From NCBI RefSeq assembly GCF_001949145.1, contig NW_019091362.1:85794-119327 (forward strand): a stretch of 33,534 nt of DNA. Reading direction: 5' to 3'. Under the pieces are notes generated by a model. The model made no database searches, was not told where the DNA came from, and was given only the letters and a program-made list of their open reading frames with translations. Shown piece after piece: positions 1 to 11,862 of the stretch. Source of the stretch: Acanthaster planci. Lineage: Eukaryota > Echinodermata > Asteroidea > Valvatida > Acanthasteridae. Position 1 is the stretch's first letter. Every line of letters starts with the position of its first letter. The translations under genes and the position numbers were made by a program.

Positions 1-504
1 TTGTAAGTGCTGCTGCCTGCGGCCATTCAGTAACGATTGGGATGAATTCGGATCCCGATAAGGCAGCCACTACTCTTGTTATTCCGTCTGGAAACAAGCT
101 TCAAGGCACTGGCATACTATCACAGGGATAAGTCTTAATTATTGGATACGTGTTGTGGGCAATGTTGAAGGGTAGCTGGTTTGTTTGCTTTGATACGTGC
201 TATAGTGGAGGAAAGGCAACAATCTATTACTGGTGCGCATGTATTAGGTATCTTTAGTACGTGAAATCTGGTTGAGGCATGTACATGCACCAAGCACCAC
301 TTACGAACTTAAAGGATGATTCTTGGTGGGAAATTGTTGTACAGGCATTTTATGAAAATGGGAGGAAAGAGGAAAACACATCCTGTTTGTACATGTCTGT
401 GTGTCTATGTAGCATTGGGCTCTAGCGGTAGGGGAAGGAAAAAGACCCAACATTTAGATGACAAAATTAGCAGTGCCCTCGCTACATACCGGTATCTGAC
501 TTAG
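1..504. other. Non-coding DNA, no gene seen
   Basis: Short open frames occur on both strands, but none shows a recognisable domain, plausible exon borders or a protein-like composition. The window opens on a TTGTAAGTGC string that matches a splice donor core. With no sequence to its left, I cannot tell whether an exon ends at the edge. Isolated TACATGCAC-like words belong to the window-wide TACATGTA background. Confidence 0.5.
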
Positions 505-640
505 ACCAGCCAGCTGACCCGGGCAAGCTCGGTGGTCGAGCTAAGACATCTGCACTAGTAAGCAGGAGGTCCTGGGATTGACTCTCACCTGGGTAAGCTT
601 GTGAATTCTTTGCAAGCTCTAGCTTGGGCAAACACAGGGT
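505..640 (+). mobile_element. tRNA-derived SINE-like element (copy 1)
   Basis: AGCTCGGTGGTCGAGC at 526-541 resembles the tRNA/Pol III A box (family form TAGCTCAGTGGTAGAGC). GGTCCTGGGATTGACTC at 569-585 sits where a B box would be, about 40 bp downstream, which is normal tRNA spacing. The 3' part, with CACCTGGGTAAGCTTG near 587-602, is shared in diverged form with a second copy near 19340-19370, so this is a repeat family rather than a lone tRNA gene. It cannot be an active tRNA gene: there is no acceptor stem and the B box is imperfect. The boundaries are estimates and I see no clear target-site duplication. Confidence 0.42.
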
Positions 641-944
641 ATACAGTGTTATGCATACAGTACATATATGTAATAAGTGTAAGGGCAAAACCCAAAATTT
701 AAAGTGAACATCTCCCTGATGCTAAGTACATCTTGAAAGTGCAGTAAATTGTGGTACCTGTATCTCTCCTTCTGGATTGCCGATGGCTTTTCTAATGCAC
801 CAGTACGTGTATGTAGATGGCGCCACTTGTAAAAAGGATTTGCATTAGCATGGTACATGTGGATCTACACGGTAGCCGAGTAGTTTCATCCAAGTTATCA
901 AGATTTCCAAACCAAGGACACACCCTAGGTGAATGTTGTAAGGT

Positions 945-967
945 GTACATGTACATGTACATGTATA
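945..967. repeat. TACATG simple tandem array
   Basis: GTACATGTACATGTACATGT is a perfect run of the 6-bp unit TACATG, which is self-complementary in register. It is one of the longest pure examples of a motif that recurs dozens of times in this window. Open frames through it read Tyr-Met-Tyr-Met and should not be taken as coding. Confidence 0.85.
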
Positions 968-2526
968 TAGGTATTGGCCATACCCCTTCACTCTCTTCTG
1001 CTTTCATCAAAATTTGCTAAGGGTTGAATGCTCCTGCATCTGCAGCATCTGCATTTGATAAGCAACATTTTTAAATTTACATGTATGAGGTACAAAATGA
1101 CTACAGATAAAGAGATTTGTAACTACCTTTATTATTTTGTTTTAAATTACAGAGAACACTTTAGTTTGGGTATATCTACATCATTACTACAGTTACTGAG
1201 TTGGACCTTACCGGTACTTAAATCCAAATCAAGGGTGCAAACACTAAGTAATTTTTGCCTTGATCTGTTGATAGGGACCTGTTATTAGAATGAGTTTTAT
1301 ATTGTTGCCTATACTTACCGCACATGTACATCATTGTACATGTATATTTGAATTGAGTAATTATATGTGATGTCATGATCTACCTTACCACCACTCCTGC
1401 AGCATTGTACTTCTTGATCATTGATGTGGAGCTATTCAGATGGACAACACTGGGGCCGGTCACGCTGGTGCCAAAGATTCACTGTTGCCACCCGAGGGCT
1501 GAAACGCAAGCCGTGTCCACCTTCGATCCATCCCTGTCGCTTAGAGTAGAACTTGGAAGGGGCATACCATATACACCTGGTTAATTAAACTCAGGGAGGG
1601 GAGAAGGGGATGCTGGTTGGCTTATGGTGCTAGCCTCAGAAGCTTGTTTGCCTGTTTCTGTTTGAGGTAAAGGTTGGAGAGGTAGTGGTTGGAGTCTGAT
1701 GGGGGGTTATCACCTGGGCCAGCTGGGTTGCGGGGTTGGGGTTAATACAGCCTGAGGATTTGGGAACTCTGCCAGTATATTAGCCCTGATCTCTTGAAGA
1801 GAAGAAGGTTGTTTCCAGTTGTGATGCAGCAGGAAGCTAATGGAATTCTACATGTATACATTGGAACTTGAGAAGGTCCTGTTTTCTGCAGTCGTACCCT
1901 GTTTGCTGGATTCAAACCTGTATGAAATCTTCTCAAGTATAACGTACACCAAGACTGACGCTGTTCAGCAAGAATGAACCAAGAGGAAAACATGCATCAA
2001 TTCTACAATGTAAGATTATTGTCTGTGGCAGCTGACCTTACTGGTACAGGTACATGTAGCTGATATATTGAGACCCAGCAGCCAGAAGAATGATGGAAGA
2101 AAAAGAGCAGAGAAGAAATGAATGCTGTCAGCAATTCTCAAAGGTACATGTAAGTACATTCATATACAAAACAGGATTGCAGTTTGGATGGCATTGGTTT
2201 GAATCATCGTAGAAAAACAGGTATCCGCTTAGTGGGAACAAGAGAAAAGTATTTTATACGGAAACCACAGTCCTCAAAACTCACTGGTTGAGCATGAAGG
2301 GCTTACAGTGTTTATCACTGCACACTGACTATGTGAACCGATTTATGTTGGAACTTACATGTACCGTACCGGTATGGTCTTCCCGGGTGCCTCGGGCATG
2401 TGCACGAGCTCACATGTAAAACTTCCTGCAAGCCTGTCTCCGTTGCCTGTGAGGGTGCACTTCAACCGAGGGCATACAGATTGTTAGATGAGACTAGTTC
2501 AGATCCAATTGCATAAGTACATGAAC

Positions 2527-2549
2527 ATACAGTACATGTACATGTATAT
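2527..2549. repeat. TACATG simple tandem array
   Basis: A short AGTACATGTACATGTATA run of the same self-complementary 6-bp unit seen elsewhere in the window. Nothing suggests more than a microsatellite. Confidence 0.7.
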
Positions 2550-4082
2550 TGTGTTTAAGTGCATGAACGTATGCCTTACTCACGATACCCATCAGTACAC
2601 ATACATTTTTACTTCAGAAATACAAGATCATAAACATGTTCATTTACTGTGATGTTTATTCATTTGAAGACCTCTGATGATGAACCTTGCACCATTTACA
2701 CGCAGTGTTTGAATGTACATGTATACGTACAATATGTAATCGAAAAAGTGTTGTGCTCTTACATGCACTTAACGTTGAAGAGTCAACTCAGCTTTTTCCT
2801 TCTGTAATATTGTGCAAACCTTTTCTTTGCTGTTTTGCTATCAGTATGCATTTATTTGTTGTGTTGATTGATCGCAGGAGTTTCTCCCATTTTAAAGTTA
2901 AGCATTCTAATAATTTTTCTTTGAAATTTTGTGGTTAAAAGTTTACGTGCAGTTGAGAGACCTGGAGTCTTTGAACCCTTGACTCACGCCATGAATCAGA
3001 TAAGCACAGCATCTGCCCACAGCAAATCACGCCACATACATGTACGTGTATGTATTAACCTGCTTAAATGCTAATCCCTCGGTTCCTATACAACTGCTTG
3101 TTGTTTGACATCTTTTTGAAGATTTGTTCACCTTTTTGTTTTCTTTGACAACCTTGTTTTCAGCTGTGCCATTATATTAATTATGAAGTGTCATTTTTTT
3201 ATTTGTAGAGCCAGCTGACTGCTCATTTGAGGAGAAAATACATTACCGCAGTCTTGGAGGGAAGCTTTTTTTTTATTTATTAAAGTTGCCGTGTTTTTGT
3301 CTTACTACCGTGGACTGTACAGTTTGTGTGAGTGCTAAGGCTTGCATGAGTTGCTGCAGGGTATTGAACTTGCTTCATGCCATCTGTCATGCTGAGATGC
3401 TTGTGCGTTTAATTCATCTTGTTTTTTAATGATTAACATGATGACTCAAGTGTTCCTTCTGGGTAGTGTTCGTGAACCAGTACTTCCAAACCACTCAAAA
3501 GTGCCCTTTCTCACTCATTTGTCAAGACTTGTCCTGTATTTGGATTTCCACACCGTAGCTTAATTAAACACAGCTGTGAACTACAGGTAAATGAGCTGAC
3601 ATCAACATTTTCCCCAATTAGTTTTACTTGTAATAGAAGTCAGCCAAAATCCAGCACTGTGTGCACTCATCCACTGGTGCATTGTTTGGTTCATTAAACT
3701 GATCATTCGTCCCAGTCTTCATTGAAATACTGCAGAACATAAAGCCAGTTTTTTTGGAGCTACTGGTAGCAAGTTTATACAAGAATGAAATTGCCACAAA
3801 AACCGGAACATACATGTAATATACATACCAGTACAGTACCCTGCACATGTGTTTTTACAAAAAATAGCCAAAAGTTAAGAAATTTCTCACTTAGTCGTTG
3901 CATTCAGCTACCTTCAAGTTACATCTTGAAATTTGCTTCAGAATGCAATATGTACTTATATGTAAAAAAAGTTTCCCTTTATTCTTATGATTTTCACCTC
4001 CTAAGAATTTATTTCAAAATCAGTATTTAGGTATTCGATCAACGATCAAATTTCTGAATATTTGAATAATTGGCGTAGCCCT

Positions 4083-4125
4083 ATGTACATGCATACATGT
4101 ACATACATGTACATATACCGGTAGC
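4083..4125. repeat. Interrupted TACATG array ending in TACCGGTA-type word
   Basis: Four TACATG-type words occur in about 35 bp (TGTACATGCATACATGTACA, then TACATGTACATATA), running directly into ATACCGGTAG. Both window-wide palindromic words therefore sit side by side here. Confidence 0.65.
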
Positions 4126-6806
4126 TCTGTAATGTTGCATGGATATTTTTAATCGGAAGTACATGTATTAAAAAGGTTACAGAATGCTAATATAGCACCC
4201 AGACTTCAATTTCTGCGCTTGTTATTTTCAGTCACACCAGCATCCCACAGTAGTAATCATTGGTGTGAAATTGCAGTGGTTTGAATGAAGCTGGACTTGA
4301 CAAAATGCTGCAATGTTGATGCATTTATGTAATGGAAGAGATTTATTTGTGTGTTCGTGAAGTCGTCCACTTGATTTGAATGATAAGGACCAATGTACTT
4401 CTCATCTGCTGTAATTAATCATGAGTTGTCTGGCTGTAGAATGATTAATTAGACAAAGATTTGAATCACTTTATTTTACACTGGGAAATCTAGGGATTAT
4501 GCAACAACAGTGTACCTAAAAGGCACACATACATTGAAGAAGGTGGAAGAAGATAAGAACTTCTTGAAACACAAAGACCACTTGTGTTTTGTTTCACTCA
4601 AAAAATTAAGATGTCTCTACATGTACTTTATTAGATCATCATGCTGCACTTGTGCGTCCATGCTTTGATGTGTGTACATGTACTTCTGACATTAACATTT
4701 ATAGATTTCCAGATGGCCTTGACAGTTTCTGTCTATAGGAGTCAAATATTTTCAGACTTGTACGAGTATATTAAAATGCTCAGCTTAAAAATAGCAAGAT
4801 GGACAGAAATCAATATTGAATATAAACCTTGGTCGTAGGTATCAGATCTTCTGGCAGGTCAGAGAGGGACAGTGTACAAGGCCATGGAGACAGTTGTAAT
4901 GGAGGAAGGGATTTCAGATGGATGGGGTTGGGGGAAAGGGTATGAGTTGGAGGGGTTGTCATGAGAACATTTATCCAGTGATTGATGGAACTTGTGAGAA
5001 AAGCTAACAGGAATGAAGTTGAGGCATCTTTACATTCAAAGTCTTTATAATCATACATAACTGTGAGGTAACAAAATGTCATGCTGGATGGGCACTGAAG
5101 TCTGCCTTGTTTTTTTCATAATTTGTATTGGCTTGCCATTATTTATTTCAAAGTATCATAAATGAATAACATTCTAAATACATCTATACTTTTCCTCCAT
5201 AACCCCTTCATTGACATTATTTGAGGAGTCATTCGGAATATTTCAAATGAGAATGCCTTATTTTTCCAGAGAAGGTACCGGTACACATGTACATTTACAG
5301 TACATTTGTGTTTGGAAGTCAAGTCTTCAGCAACCTTTCAATGTAAATTGTTTAAGGGGAATTTTTTTTTCAATTCAAGACAATTTTTTCTGACAACTTC
5401 ATTTTCAAATATTCACATTGTAGATAAGTCACTTGTGCATCATACATATATAATTTCTATGTTTTTCTAATATTTTTTGCCAGTTTGTTTTTGCTTGTCT
5501 ATCATGCAGAGCTGAGAGGAGCATTTCTGGAAGTGTAGAGAATAGATGGCAGCTGAACTCATCCATTTATACATGAAGTTTATTTCAGCTCTACCAAATT
5601 TCACAGCTTAAATGCAGTTGGTTGGAAATTTGATTTAATCTTTGGGGCATATTTTATGTCTTTGAAAAGGAGGAGGTCATCCTATGATTAAAAGCCAGAG
5701 ATGTTTTTCTCGTATACTTGGAGGACACGCAAATAAACGGGGCATTTTTTATTGAATTGGAAGTTGAAGGGCTTGGTAGCCAGGAATTTGTGAGCATTGA
5801 TTGTACATGTACAATAAGACATGTATATGTATGTGGGCATTTATATGCACTTTGTTTGGTTTTACATGTAAAATGTATTGCAGTGGGTAGAAAAAGTGTG
5901 TTATTGTCACATGGTCACTCTCTGATTGGATGAAATCTCATTTGCTGTAGTCATTTGTGTCCTTATATTCTGTGACCGTCTGACCAAAATTTGACCAAGA
6001 AATGAAATGAGAGTCAAGAAAACATCTGTATTTGCCTCTACGTGATCATATTCAGTTGTTTGGATACAATTTAAACTTTCTATTTTCAGTTTATAGAATT
6101 CTATTCAATAATGAAAAAATATAACCGGTAATTTTGGTCGTGGTGTATCTGGAGGTTGGGGAGCTCCCCCACCAGAGATAGGTTGCTTTTGTTTAAGTAA
6201 TTGAAAGTACTGTTAAAATAGTACTACCACCGGGGGGGAGGGAGTTGGAGGTTCTAAATGGGTGAAAAACACAAGACTCTCATTTTTTGACAAATACATT
6301 TTGCCCCACCATTTTCCAAGACCTTGATGCCACTGAAGTTTGCACGGTGGTAAATACCAACTTGTCTTTTGCTTTGAACACAAAATACCAGCACATGTAT
6401 CTAGATGCAGTGAATCAACTTAAAAGGGAAGAAAACATTCAATTTGGTAATTTCTTGGATTAGCAAACCAGCATATAATGGTATTTTTTTATCTCCAGAA
6501 ATATAAATTTCTACTCTAAAATATTGCACTAAATTAAAACGAAATAACAAGACCTTTTTTTACATGCAAAAATGTATTTTAGGATCAAAAGAGGTTTTGT
6601 ACTAAAAAAACATCATTTCAAACTGATTATCTCCAATTTTGTTATGCAGTTTCAGACATGGACGTCCAATATCCAAACACTAAATGGCATTTCTGAAAGA
6701 AAGTTTTTTTGAGCCAATTTGTACCGGTCTCACAAATTAGTAACTTACATGTACACGTACCAAATCCTTGTACATGCAGCACATAACATAGCACATTTTA
6801 CATGTA

Positions 6807-7346
6807 NNNNNNNNNNNNNNNNNNNNNNNNNNNNNNNNNNNNNNNNNNNNNNNNNNNNNNNNNNNNNNNNNNNNNNNNNNNNNNNNNNNNNNNNNNNNNN
6901 NNNNNNNNNNNNNNNNNNNNNNNNNNNNNNNNNNNNNNNNNNNNNNNNNNNNNNNNNNNNNNNNNNNNNNNNNNNNNNNNNNNNNNNNNNNNNNNNNNNN
7001 NNNNNNNNNNNNNNNNNNNNNNNNNNNNNNNNNNNNNNNNNNNNNNNNNNNNNNNNNNNNNNNNNNNNNNNNNNNNNNNNNNNNNNNNNNNNNNNNNNNN
7101 NNNNNNNNNNNNNNNNNNNNNNNNNNNNNNNNNNNNNNNNNNNNNNNNNNNNNNNNNNNNNNNNNNNNNNNNNNNNNNNNNNNNNNNNNNNNNNNNNNNN
7201 NNNNNNNNNNNNNNNNNNNNNNNNNNNNNNNNNNNNNNNNNNNNNNNNNNNNNNNNNNNNNNNNNNNNNNNNNNNNNNNNNNNNNNNNNNNNNNNNNNNN
7301 NNNNNNNNNNNNNNNNNNNNNNNNNNNNNNNNNNNNNNNNNNNNNN
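6807..7346. other. Assembly gap (540 N)
   Basis: A run of 540 undetermined bases. The 13 bases immediately left of it (CATTTTACATGTA, 6794-6806) are identical to the 13 bases immediately right of it (7347-7359). That is what two overlapping contig ends would look like if a scaffolder spaced them apart. Open frames spanning the N run are meaningless. Confidence 0.97.
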
Positions 7347-8130
7347 CATTTTACATGTACCAGAACTAAAGTTCACTTTATGTGACATGCAGATTTTTTA
7401 TAAGTGGTGCGAGATGCACATGCAACATAGTGGAACTACCTAAATGTGTGTTTTTAAAGAAGGCAGAATCAAAATGTTGAAAATCTGTGGATGTGCATGT
7501 GCATATGCTGTGTTACTGTAGGTAGAGTGAAATGAAGTGTTCAAATGTACATTGTAAATAACAAGCCTGCGTCATTGAGAATTCACGATGTACAATGTGT
7601 CTCTCCTTGATGTCAGGCTTTTGCACTGTCACCAAGATTGTCATCTGTATTGAGATGCACTTTTGTAGAATATTACGCAACTGGCAACAACCCCCTTCCC
7701 TAAAAATTCAAAAAGGATTTGGAAGCAATTTGTGTCTGACAACTGGAAATGAATTGCTTTAACTGTACATGTACATGTATATGTTCTCTATAGAATCCAG
7801 GACACAGGTGTCTCCACCGCTTGGTATAATTTGTACACAAAAACTGAAGTGTTGAATCCAGAATTTGAAACTTTAAGTGTTTAAACAGTTAAAAAATTAC
7901 GATTCAACAACAGTACTGTATTTCGGAGGAAAAGTTTGAGAAATGTTGAATTCATGCTTCAGTTGTTGAATTAACTAAGCTCTGGATTTACATATTCTTA
8001 AAAGTCATTGTTTGATATTTGAAATGCTTGATTAAACACGTTCAAAGTGCATTTATTGGCTGCACAAATGAAGTGTTTTTTGTATGTGACACGCAGTAAT
8101 TGTGTGGTTTTCTTGTATTTGTTCTCGTAG
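7347..8130 (+). other. Probable intron upstream of the coiled-coil exon
   Basis: No coding signal was found. A TACATG array lies near 7764-7782. A degenerate inverted repeat spans roughly 7850-7970 (AACTGAAG near 7844 pairs with CTTCAGTT near 7960, with patchy matches inside). The last ~40 bases are pyrimidine-rich (TTTTCTTGTATTTGTTCTCG) and end in TAG at 8130, consistent with a splice acceptor. Confidence 0.45.
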
Positions 8131-8198
8131 GAGCAGATGGACAAGCAGATTGAGGAGCTCAATAGACAGCTTTTGGAAGAACGACAGACAACAAGAAG
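8131..8198 (+). CDS. Internal exon encoding a coiled-coil segment, gene unknown
   Basis: A pyrimidine-rich tract ending TTCTCGTAG precedes the exon and AAG|GTAGGA follows it, giving a clean acceptor and donor around 68 bp. One frame reads EQMDKQIEELNRQLLEER and then Gln-Thr-Thr-Arg. Hydrophobic residues fall at 3, 7, 10 and 14 (Met, Ile, Leu, Leu), the 4-3-4 spacing of a heptad coiled coil, and the rest is charged or Gln-rich. The exon enters in phase 0 and leaves after two bases of a codon. A second frame is open but has no such pattern, and the third has a stop. No neighbouring exon was recognised, so introns on both sides are likely long. The segment resembles many scaffold and cytoskeletal coiled coils, and I cannot name the gene. 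It is partial: the rest of the gene is elsewhere in or outside the window. Confidence 0.62.
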
Positions 8199-10823
8199 GT
8201 AGGAGCATTACACAGGGCCTTCGTGTCTGCATTACAGGAAAGAGTGAGATACTGTACATGAATTTAAGCTGTGTATTCATCTGGCCTTCTTGTCATCGGG
8301 AAAACACTGTTTAATGTAACCTCAAAATATCAGTTACAAAAGATTATCATTTTCAGAGCATGAATTACACTCAGGAAATGACGATTGTCAGAGAAGTTAC
8401 ATGTACCAATTAAGTAGCCTTCTTAATTGCTTTCATACCGAACGTTATATTCTGTCTTTGAGTCACTGGTGAAGAGCTACCGGTAACAAGGATAATGTAA
8501 TTTCTTGATGATGTCACTTTCAAGGTTTGGGAAAAATTGAAGTGATTTGGGCTTCAGCAGAAGTAGTCTCGTAGTGTCAGGGTCAAATGAAAGAAAATTC
8601 CCCAACTTGATTATTTCAGTGTGCATGAAATCCCCCAGTAAGTTCAATGTGGCAATGTCAGAGTCAGCAACCCAGAGACACTTTTCCTGGTGTTAGTATT
8701 ATTTACTTATAGAGGTTAGCCTTGAAAGCCTGGAGTGATACTAGGGTAGCTAAGTGAAAATTACCAGTGTTTATTTTATTGATGTGAGTGTGTTCTGTGT
8801 TGTATTCTGAGGTAAAATTGATGTTATTGAACTAGAGACACCAGAGAACGATGCATTTGTGTTCTGTAGCATTTTATTTTGCAATGATACGAAATCACAG
8901 CTTATAACAAAATCCAATGACAGGAGAAGTGAACAGCTCCCTCTGTTGTTGAACACTCTATATCGACAACTTTTACCTTCAGATGGCAGTTTTTCTTAAG
9001 TAACAGTTACATGTACAGATAGGGGTGCACCGTACCAATTCAAACCCAATTGAAAATTGTAAAATCAACCAAGTTCAAGGCCAAAACACAAGCAAACCGA
9101 CATCCCTAGGGTTTCTTTTCAGAAATATGGTTGTCTTGTCCTTCATTTTTTCCATTTCTTTTCATTTTTGGTGGGTCAGCCACTTATGGTTTTAATTTCT
9201 TCACACAAAGAAAATCCTCCCCCCAAAAAGTGATACTCCCAAAGCCTGATTGTCATGGTAACGCCATCCCATTCTTATTGCTCAGCAGCAGTGCTTATGC
9301 AAGATTAACAGACTAGCCAACCATCAGTAATGGAAGGGCATCAATTCCAAGGCATTTTTGTGGGAATCAAGGCTTTCACCATGTTTCATTTTCTTTTCGT
9401 TTATGTCCTTGTTTGAAATTCAGTGTTTTTTATATCCTTAAATTTGATTGAAAGAGACAAAAATTATAGTATCATTCCAGATCATCAAAAAAAATTTTTT
9501 GTCATTTTCAAATTAATTGGATGCAATTACATGTATGGTAGTTAGCTTTAGCAGCGGAGGTGCCTGAAAACTTTTAGGGTGAGTGGCATGTCTGTCAGCA
9601 GGGGCATGTTCTGTACTGTTGCCTAGGGCACACTTAGGGTAGGGTACATGTAATGCAGCCCTGACTTTTCCCTTTCTTCATGTTTCACTTCAAAGTACTG
9701 ATTTACGATAAAAATAAAATCTTCGGTGACCAGGTCTCTGCTGGCTTGTATTGACATTGGAGGGAACAAGTTACAAATGTACATGCACGGTAACTTGATT
9801 CAGCATACCACAGGTAGTGTATGGACTTTTCCTGTCATTTTAACAAATTCCACATTAAAGCAAGGAACCTACATTTAGGGAAATACAATGTGCATGGGCA
9901 AAATCAAAGTGCTGTTAAAAATAAACAATAACTTTTAACCAAAGCATATACATGTATAATGTACGCGTACATTTATGTATACACATCAAAATTTTGTAGG
10001 ATGTAATATGTAAAATTCCAATGGGTGTAAAATTTATAGAGTGATGTAATCAAACAGGGTTGTAATGGAGAGAGCTTTGACTTTAGTTAAAGTGCAGTAT
10101 CAAAACCTGTTATTATTATTGTTACTACTTTTGTGTGAGATTGTGTGAATTTAAGCAGCTTTTGTACAACTACAGTATGCAGAACAGTCAACTTTATCTT
10201 TGATTCATCACAGGCTGACTAGTGAACAAATTGCACACATAATACAAGTGCATGTGTGTACTTTAAGCTACAGTTAACTATGAACAGTTTTCATTAAACT
10301 TAACATTTATGATGTTTCCATCTGCTATAATTTAAAATCTTTAGAAATCACAACAGTTCAACATTGTGCCTTCCCATTACAGGTGCTTTAAAATGATTGT
10401 GGTGGAATGTCTGAATTCATTAATGATGTAATGGTGCTGCCTGCATGCCTGTGAATTGTTTGCTATGTTACTTAATGACCATTGACACTGAACATTACTA
10501 AGACATACAGTAAAAATAATGACAAAAGTAAATAAAACTTGTTACTCACTTGAAGAGTGGAGATAATGTGTCCTCAAGGGAAGCATCAAATTCAAACTAA
10601 AACGACTTTATGAATTAAAATAGTCTACATGAAAATGGACATTGTACATGTTGTTAAGGTCTACTTTTCACTCTTACAAACATGTAATTGGTGAAGATAA
10701 ATACTGCCCTCTGTTGAGCGATCTATGAGAACATTTCACATGCATGCATGTACCTGTATGGGCAAATGAATTCAGTGGAAGGTAGCAGTAAAGCTTTTGT
10801 GTAGAGCAATAATCAAGAAAATT
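8199..10823 (+). other. Non-coding, probably intron of the coiled-coil gene
   Basis: No open frame with a domain or good exon borders was seen. It contains scattered TACATGTA words, including TACATGTATAATGTACGCGTAC near 9950-9970, and an A-then-T homopolymer near 9486-9500. The assignment to an intron rests only on the exon just before it. Confidence 0.4.
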
Positions 10824-10930
10824 ACTGTCTGCCACACAGCAGAATTTTAGCAAATTCCTCAAGATGCTCTGCCGGTATGTTTTGTTTCTACCTCAAGTCA
10901 CACAAAATTCACAATCTTACCACAAATGGT
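10824..10930 (+). repeat. Dispersed ~110-bp repeat, copy 1
   Basis: Begins CTGTCTGCCACACAGCA and ends CTTACCACAAATGGT. It shares ordered blocks with the copies at 10943-11062 and 11756-11862: a CTGCCACACAGCA start, an AGCAAAT block, a GTATGTTTTGT block, AGTCACA, and the ACCACAAATGGT end. No open frame or terminal inverted repeat is visible. It may be a fragment of a short non-autonomous element. Confidence 0.7.
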
Positions 10931-10942
10931 ACATGTTAATAT

Positions 10943-11062
10943 ACAGTCTGCCACACAGCACAATTTTTAGCAAATAATGATTGTAAATTCTACATGAAGC
11001 AGTATGTTTTGTCATACACGTACCGGCTACCTACAGTCACAAAAAATCTTACCACAAATGGT
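10943..11062 (+). repeat. Dispersed ~110-bp repeat, copy 2
   Basis: Starts CAGTCTGCCACACAGCACAA, continues with ATTCTACATGAAGCAGT and a TACCGG word, and ends ACCACAAATGGTATACA. It lies only 12 bp after copy 1 and in the same orientation, so the pair may be a diverged tandem duplication. It shares the CTACATGAAGCAGT block with copy 3, which copy 1 lacks. Confidence 0.72.
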
Positions 11063-11755
11063 ATACAAATAATGAATGCTTATGAGTGCAATGGAGAGAA
11101 TAATTGCTTGAGGTGACAGATGAAATGGTCTCTTCCCCAAGGTGAAGCTGAAGGGAATGTATTGTAGATTATTTCATGTCACCGAATGCAATTATTTTTA
11201 TATGTACATTGCATGAATGCAAAACATTCATTGTTTTACAGAACACCTGCATAAAACCTCGTCATCTGATTTTCTGAGCACAGCTGGATTAATTAAGTGA
11301 CTCAAACTTGAAGTTGTCCAGTTGTGAATCTGTTAATTTTCCGTCATGATATTCTAATTAAGTTTGGATTCTTTTGCCCTGCCCGACATATTATATTCTG
11401 AGCTTGTGTAATCATTTGGCAGCATTTTATCTGTTTCCTGAAGGAACAGTGGCAGTATCATCATTACTTACAAAAAAAAGTTCTTATAATTATTTCGTAG
11501 AACTGTGAACGGCAGAGCTTGATCGCTTGTCATTTTGCCATTAAGAAAGTTGCACCACTAAAAGCTGCAGTGCAATCGATCTGATGGGGTTTGTCATTCG
11601 TTTCTAACGCACAATTGTTGTCAATTTTTTGCACTCTGCGTGCACGTCCGTGTGTTGTGGGTTGGTACAAATACCGGCAATTCAATGCTGTGTGATCAAC
11701 GATCCACCAATCAGATGATGGGGATTTATGTAGGTCTTGTATAATACATATTAAA
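11063..11755. other. Non-coding DNA between repeat copies
   Basis: No gene was seen. There is a weakly purine-rich stretch, TATATGTACATTGCATGAATGC near 11200, and GTACAAATACCGGC near 11665. Nothing else stands out. Confidence 0.4.
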
Positions 11756-11862
11756 ATACAGTCTGCTACACAACATGAATTGTGACAAATAATAATTCTA
11801 CATTCTACATGAAGCAGTTTGTTTTTTTACTAATGTACTGGTACCGCCAGTCACAAAAAAAC
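11756..11862 (+). repeat. Dispersed ~110-bp repeat, copy 3
   Basis: Starts TACAGTCTGCTACACAACA, continues with TTCTACATGAAGCAGT, a T run, TACTGGTACCG and CAGTCACAAAAAA. It lies about 0.7 kb from copy 2 in the same direction. It resembles copy 2 more than copy 1, which suggests copy 2 or its progenitor was the source. Confidence 0.65.

Larger units (their letters stand above)
641..6806. other. Long non-coding stretch (intron or intergenic)
   Basis: No open frame here has a recognisable domain or convincing splice sites. It holds many TACATGTA and TACCGGTA words, several TACATG arrays, homopolymer T and A runs, a G-rich patch near 6225-6245, and a 10-bp inverted repeat (AATTAATCAT at 4413-4422 against ATGATTAATT at 4441-4450). 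If the coiled-coil exon at 8131 belongs to a large plus-strand gene, this stretch is probably its intron, but that is inference. Confidence 0.5.

Noticed and set aside
6719-7443. Long open frames of ~200 codons across the gap
   Set aside because: They are almost entirely undetermined bases, so the frame is an artefact.
7844-7970. Degenerate inverted repeat as another foldback element
   Set aside because: Only the outer eight bases pair well. The interior matches are patchy and could be chance in AT-rich DNA.
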